DNA from: Branchiostoma floridae
Lineage: Eukaryota > Chordata > Leptocardii > Amphioxiformes > Branchiostomatidae
Assembly: GCF_000003815.2 (NCBI RefSeq)
Contig: NC_049994.1
Location: 11,438,950 to 11,502,949 of the forward strand
Length of the DNA: 64,000 bases
Direction of reading: 5' to 3'
The position numbers were made by a program, and so were the translations under genes. The notes below the pieces were generated by a model. The model saw only the letters and a program-made list of their open reading frames with translations. It did not search any database and was not told the DNA's origin. Every line of letters starts with the position of its first letter. Position 1 is the stretch's first letter. Of the stretch, positions 58,854-64,000 are shown piece by piece.

Positions 58854-61599
58854 GTTTTACAACTTGTTTCTGTAATGGCAGAAGACACCATGTACATTGT
58901 ATAAGTCAATGATTGTGTTAAATCTTCTATCATCATTTTCTCTAATCTTTTTTTCAAACTTGTGTACTTTCAGAACCAATCAGAAGTGCATAATATACTA
59001 CATCATGTTATGTCATCATCATCATCCTCAATTCATCTTCGCCGCATATCACATTATCAGTCATTGTTACTGGGGCGTAATGTTATGTTATGCACAATTG
59101 ACAAAACAGGCTGAAACCTAATATTATTGAAAAAAATCATGCCATTCCTAAGTAACTGATATAAAATATCAAGTAAAATGAGAAATCACAATGAAAATGT
59201 ACATTTAAGTGATCACATAAATACATATTCAATTACAAACACATTGTCCTCTATATTTCTGCCAATGCTCAGCAAACTAATAATTCCCCCTCCCCCACCC
59301 TCCTATAAAAAAGCACAAACAATTGATTGAACACAACACAAAACATCAGTCAAAACAACCCTAGACTTCCATGAAGTTCCAGCACAGGTTTTGTCTATCC
59401 TATTGTCTAGGCAAAATTGGGACACTTCTGGAATGACTAATTACCAAAATTTCAATGTAAAACTGTGTATCTCACCTCTCTAGACAAGCAGACTCTTTTC
59501 TACATAATCAAATGCAAGTCATAACACATTTACAAGGACTATTGTGCAATCTTCATGTGACATATGACTCATGAGAGGTCAAGAGTTCAAAGGTCAGTGT
59601 GACATCACTTGTTGTTTAAAACACAAATATACAAACCTTGCAGGACAAGTTCTAATTATAACTTTGTGCAGGGTTCCAAAACAATGAAACAAAGCATTTT
59701 ACAGTGCATTATTACAGACAGTCACAAGTCACAGAGATGATTATTTTGGCATGTTGTCTTTTGACTAGTAACTAAAATTCCTCAGCTGTTTTCTTGAACA
59801 CTACTGTCACTGACAGTAACACTTGGAGAAGCATTGACCAAACTAATATTCAGAATAGGTCAACATGTCTACAGTACATAATCTGATATGAGAGATATTC
59901 TCAGTGTCACATTTTCTTTGTCCCATTGGATATAGAACCTATATATAGTGACATAATATATAGTCTTGATCTATAAATGGACAGAGTGTACAGATATGGC
60001 CTCATCAAAAAACGGAAATGCTCAGAAAAACGCAGTAGAAGACAATTTTTCAGCAATACAAATGAACTGATACATGCACATGTCATATGTCTCCATTGAT
60101 ATGCACTAGGAATGCCTACAAATTTTCAAACAATGTTGTTCATAAACATCTGGTTGGAAAAATGATACACGGCACACTTCTTTAGATTATGAAATTCTTA
60201 AAAAACAACATATTTTGACTGTTCAATGGTGTTTTCTATCAACAATTTCATATGCATATGTATATGTTATGGTATACTCAAGGCAAATATTCAGTCACAA
60301 TTCTATATGCAATTGTATTTACCATACATATATGGATACGGTCTCATATGTGGCTACAAACGAAACGAAACCAAGTCACTTGATAAACAGCTGTTAACGT
60401 TCCACCACCTCATTGTTATCTCTACTACTAGACATACACTTGATACAGACTGTATCTGTTTTTTATCTTTTGAGATCGCTTGGTTTGAATTAAAATCAAC
60501 AGCAGCAAATAAGGGGTGACAGATGGAATTCTATCTCTTATGGTTCTCCAAATGTGTCAGCCTGAATGATGTCATAGTCCTAATATGTCAGTGTAACAGT
60601 TGGCAACAGTGCCAAGCAGACATATACTGCAAAATCTCTAATCTAGCAAGGGAAGGGGTTTTACTTGCCCCCAATAAATACTGTAATAAATGCCTTTAAC
60701 TCTTTAAGTTTAAGGTGATTTAATTTACTGTAACCAAGGAGGTTAAAGAAAGAGAGGAGAGCGTTCCTATTGTTCCGATCTTTGCCGCGAGTGTGAATCA
60801 CATCGAAGTGCTAATTACCCCAATCTGCATCTCGCCAGGCTAGCATGGGCCTTTGTTTACGAGTCAGTTTCAACATCACTCGTCCAGGAACATCGATTTG
60901 GGGCCGGGATTTCAGCGATTTTGAGGATGATTCTCATTAAATACAGCGCTACTTTTACTAAGGAAACAGATATCAATAGTGACGATACTTCGCCTGAGGC
61001 AAGTGCGAGCATAGTTCCCCACGGGCCACAGAAATGTGTGTAACAACAAGTCACGCGGTGTAGAAGAACGCTGGGTCGGCTTTCATAGCCCAGGACACAC
61101 GGAGCTATTTCATAGTATTTGTAAGAAGCTTGAGAAACGCTATGCAACTTTATTTTCAAGTCTGTCAAATCAAGATATCAAGCCATCTGTGTAAAAAAAA
61201 TGCGTTCCTCGTGAGGCAAAAATTCCCTCAATACCGACAAAATAAATTTCCTCGGAAATATCATCTTGCTTCCCATCATTGCCATGAACATCCACGGAGC
61301 CCTCAGAGTACAAAATTCATGCATCACGAACAGCAAAAATCGATCGCAAACAGCAACAACAAATACTTATTTGGCACACCCAAGCCCACTACTATCGTTG
61401 AAAAAAAGTCTCTTTTGCGGGGCAAGCGTAATAATTTTTTAATAGACACATGAAGTAGAGAATATTGTTCATAATTCTGAGACAAAAAAATCGGGGATAC
61501 AGCGACAAAAATGCCTGTAAATTCACTCAACTTGGTCGCACAGCGCCGAAACAAGTATCGACATGATCGCCATCTTGGTCTCTCCACAACAGTACTGTT
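58854..61599 (-). other. TAX1BP1 5' UTR piece and probable 5' intron
   Basis: Sixteen bases upstream of the ATG (58854-58869) a good acceptor (CATTACAG) occurs on the minus strand, so the start codon lies in exon 2 and a non-coding first exon lies further right. The rest is AT-rich with no coding exon. A region near 60.7-61.1 kb is richer in CpG but shows no frame. Confidence 0.6.
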
Positions 61600-61810
61600 T
61601 GCACACGTCACCTTCGCTTCCCAAATAAGGAAATCTGCGGAAACTGCGCTCATCTCGCTCACAGTTCGGCAACCCTCGGTCGTCCTCGGCCGGGATCGCG
61701 GTGCATGACGTCATGGCTGGGCTCATGTGATTGGCTGACACGTCCGGGCTCATCAGAAATGGCGGGAAACCCCGCGGCCATGATGGTCATCAGAGACGCG
61801 CCGCCGGATA
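61600..61810 (-). promoter_or_regulatory. Probable TAX1BP1 promoter (CRE, CCAAT, CpG-rich)
   Basis: A CpG-dense block holds a perfect CRE palindrome TGACGTCA at 61706-61713, an inverted CCAAT box (TGATTGGCTGA, 61728-61738) and an E2F-like GGCGGGAAA at 61758-61766, followed by a CGCGCCGCCGG stretch. It lies in the right place for the non-coding first exon of TAX1BP1. A minus-strand GAAG|GTGACG at about 61607-61617 could be that exon's donor. Assignment to TAX1BP1 is by position; an unseen plus-strand gene could share it. Confidence 0.55.
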
Positions 61811-62039
61811 GCGGAAACAATGGGCCCGGAGGGTCTGAACAATAGCCCGCAGTGGGGTGTTAATGACTGAGCTCTCTCCTGTGATTCTTTAACCTCCTTG
61901 CTGTAACGGTGTAAGGAGAAAATGTAGTGTTTTGCAGTGGTTTTAAGTTCACAGAAGCACTTAATAATACATGCAGTATGCAAGTTTTATATGTCATTAT
62001 TACAGGTTTGCGATAGCACAACCTGTTTTGTTTTCGTTA

Positions 62040-62235
62040 GCGGAGTAGGGCGCCGCCATGTTGTATTATAGGGCGCCGCCATGTTGGATGATGTCAAGGG
62101 AGTGAGGCATGCTGGGAGTGAGGCATGCTGGGAGTGAGGCATGCCGGGAAAGTTGGTGCCATGTTGTGTGAGGCATGTTGGGAAATGTGTCGTCATGTTT
62201 GGTGTGGGGCATGCTGGGATTGAGGCATCTTGGGG
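62040..62235. repeat. YY1-like pair and GCATGCTGGGA repeats
   Basis: GGCGCCGCCATGTTG occurs twice, 24 bp apart (62050 and 62074), matching the YY1 consensus GCCGCCATNTTG. Then a 16-bp unit, GAGTGAGGCATGCTGG, repeats three times (62100-62150) and looser copies of GGCATG(C/T)TGGGA follow to 62230. GCATGCTGGGA resembles part of the ZNF143/SBS promoter motif (CCCAGCATGC). Confidence 0.65.
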
Positions 62236-62244
62236 AAGCTGTGG

Positions 62245-63060
62245 TTATGTTTTGAGCTTGTTGTTGCGGGCTTGTCGGAAGATATAGGCACCACAGTTTC
62301 ACGGTTTGTTTGTAACAAGGACAACAAAACAACAACAATGAGATGGTTGTTTATTATGCGATTTTGATGTGTTAACGGTGCTGTGGCATATTGTGAACTT
62401 GTTGTGACGGACTTGTCGGAAAGACATGTAGGGACGACAGCCGCACAACAGATGATTAGTCGGTTTTAAGGAAGGACAACAAAAGAACAACAACAATGGC
62501 CATGGGATGGTGGTTTTATATGCGATTTTGATGTGTTAACGATGCTGTGGAATATGTGAACTTGCTGTGACGGACTTGTCGGAAAGACATGTAGGGACGA
62601 CAGCCGCACAACAGATGATTAGTCTGTTTTAAACAAGGACAATAAAACAACAACAATGGGATGGTGGTAACGATGCTGTGGAACGTTGTGAACTTGTTGT
62701 GACGGACTTGTCGGAAAGACCAGTAGGGACGACAGCCGCACAGCAGATGATTAGTCTGTTTTAAACAAGGACAACAAAACAACAACAATGGGATGGTGGT
62801 AACGATGCTGTGGAACGTTGTGAACTTGTTGTGACGGACTTGTCGGAAAGACATGTAGGGACGACAGCCGCACAACAGATGATTAGTCTGTTTTAAACAA
62901 AGACAACAAAACAACAACAATGGGATGGTGGTTTTATATGCGATCTTGATGTGTTAACGATGCTGTTTAATGTTGTGAGCTTTGTGGACTTGTGGACTTG
63001 TCGGAAAGACATTCCATAGTAGCGACGACAGCCGCACAACAATGATGGTCAGTCAGTGTT
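62245..63060. repeat. Minisatellite, 132-163 bp unit, about six copies
   Basis: The unit runs GACGGACTTGTCGGAAAGAC, GGGACGACAGCCGCACAACA, GATGATTAGTCTGTTTTAAA, then CAAAACAACAACAATGGGAT. GATGATTAGT recurs at about 62451, 62614, 62746 and 62878, with degenerate copies at both ends (62245 and 63000). Some units carry an extra 31-bp GGTTTTATATGCGATTTTGA block, explaining the 163 versus 132 bp periods. Minus-strand frames across it (62299-62920) are repeat by-products. Confidence 0.9.
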
Positions 63061-64000
63061 GTGGTGAAGTAGTGGTTTTGCATGAGATTAAAATGTTATA
63101 TGAGCCATAGCTGTTCATTTTTGTATATTAAGTTTTGCTTCTTACAATTTGTAATGATATGCCTTGACAGGGCGGCTTTGGAATTCAACAAAGTAGAATT
63201 TGATATGGTAAATAATTCAGAATTAAAAGAAATGTTTACCGATGTTTCTGACAACGATTTTCTTCCTCTGATAAACAATGGTATTCTTGGACATGTAACT
63301 AATTCTTTTGGATTCTGATTTGAAGACAACCACGTTAACGATAAAGAAATGACACAGAGATAGGGATTTCCGTACACTGGGCACGGGAGACTTTGAACGT
63401 ATACTAACTGCGACGTCATAATGCTATGTCACTCGGTCTGTTGCTCTGCTGAATTGCCTTAGAAATAAATCTCTCGTCTTTATATTCTGTCTTACCTGAC
63501 AGACAGTTACACAGCTGTCCGCTCACATCACACAACATTGTTACTAGTACTTTATCTCGGTCTGTTGCAGTTCACATTATCAAATTTAACGAATTACCGG
63601 AAACCGTCTGAGAATAATAATCATGGCACAATATAGACTAATACATGCCGGTACATACAGCAACCATTGCGTTGTATCTAGCTTGTTGCAAGTGACGGAC
63701 TGAAATGCAACATCAGCTTGCATACATAATATTTGTAAGGTCCCGTTGATGTATTACTCCAAATTACGGCCCAAAAAAGTAAGCGGCTGCACGGAGGTGT
63801 TTTTTTAGCGATGAGAATTTTCCTTTTATCCAGCCCAACTGATCTCTAACGTTAGATTGGTGAAAGTTTCTTTCTACTTCAAGAAATTAGCAGGCAATGT
63901 TCGGTAGCTGCGGTCTGGGTCGGAGGCACACAGTTCTGAGTTGTGCAGTCCCCGTTGCGGTGTGTACTAACTTCAGCCATGTTCTAATTGTCATATAAGA
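63061..64000. other. Right-end sequence, no supported gene
   Basis: After an acceptor-like TGCCTTGACAG (63161-63171), a plus frame of about 48 codons (AALEFNKVEFDMVNNSELKE and so on) ends at TGA 63316-63318. It could be a terminal exon of an upstream gene, but no partner exon is visible. The rest to the window end is unique AT-rich sequence with no recognisable element. Confidence 0.35.

Overview
This is eukaryotic nuclear DNA from an animal. All but one of the genes are split by GT-AG introns, gene structures match vertebrate orthologues closely, and introns and intergenic DNA are full of short inverted-repeat transposons, tRNA-derived SINE pieces and minisatellites. The gene set and repeat style suggest an amphioxus (Branchiostoma). 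That is inference from pattern, because no database was searched. Two 100-N assembly gaps lie at 9459-9558 and 56358-56457.

Layout from left to right. (1) 2-202 (+): last coding exon of an aldo-keto reductase. (2) 2425-22764 (-): a 13-exon oxysterol-binding-protein-related gene of the OSBPL10/11 class; the exon chain joins in frame to 764 aa. (3) 23411-34157 (+): 9-exon cytosolic glycerol-3-phosphate dehydrogenase (GPD1, 349 aa), head to head with gene 2 across about 650 bp, with a second alternative first exon. (4) 36128-38347 (-): single-exon TRIM-NHL E3 ligase (RING, B-boxes, coiled coil, filamin, NHL) with one in-frame TAA. (5) 39393-42873 (+): an unrecognised 6-exon gene with a C2-like N-terminus, built from tandemly duplicated phase 1-1 exons, head to head with gene 4. 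(6) 45485-58853 (-): 17-exon TAX1BP1/CALCOCO-family selective autophagy receptor (SKICH, long coiled coil, two C-terminal zinc fingers; 1090 aa). Its likely CpG-rich promoter is near 61.6-61.8 kb, preceded by YY1-like sites and a minisatellite.

The genes are unrelated housekeeping or trafficking functions (lipid transfer, glycerol-phosphate metabolism, ubiquitin ligase, autophagy) and do not form a pathway. The novelty lies in exon duplications and mobile elements. The best candidates are: a 1.2-kb transposon in GPD1 intron 1 whose two ends carry about 19 copies of a 22-bp palindrome; a second PH-domain exon in the OSBPL gene; a 75-nt exon copy differing only at synonymous sites; two interchangeable GPD1 first exons that each encode half of the NAD-binding glycine motif; foldback hairpins downstream of two stop codons; and the duplicated-exon gene at 39-43 kb.
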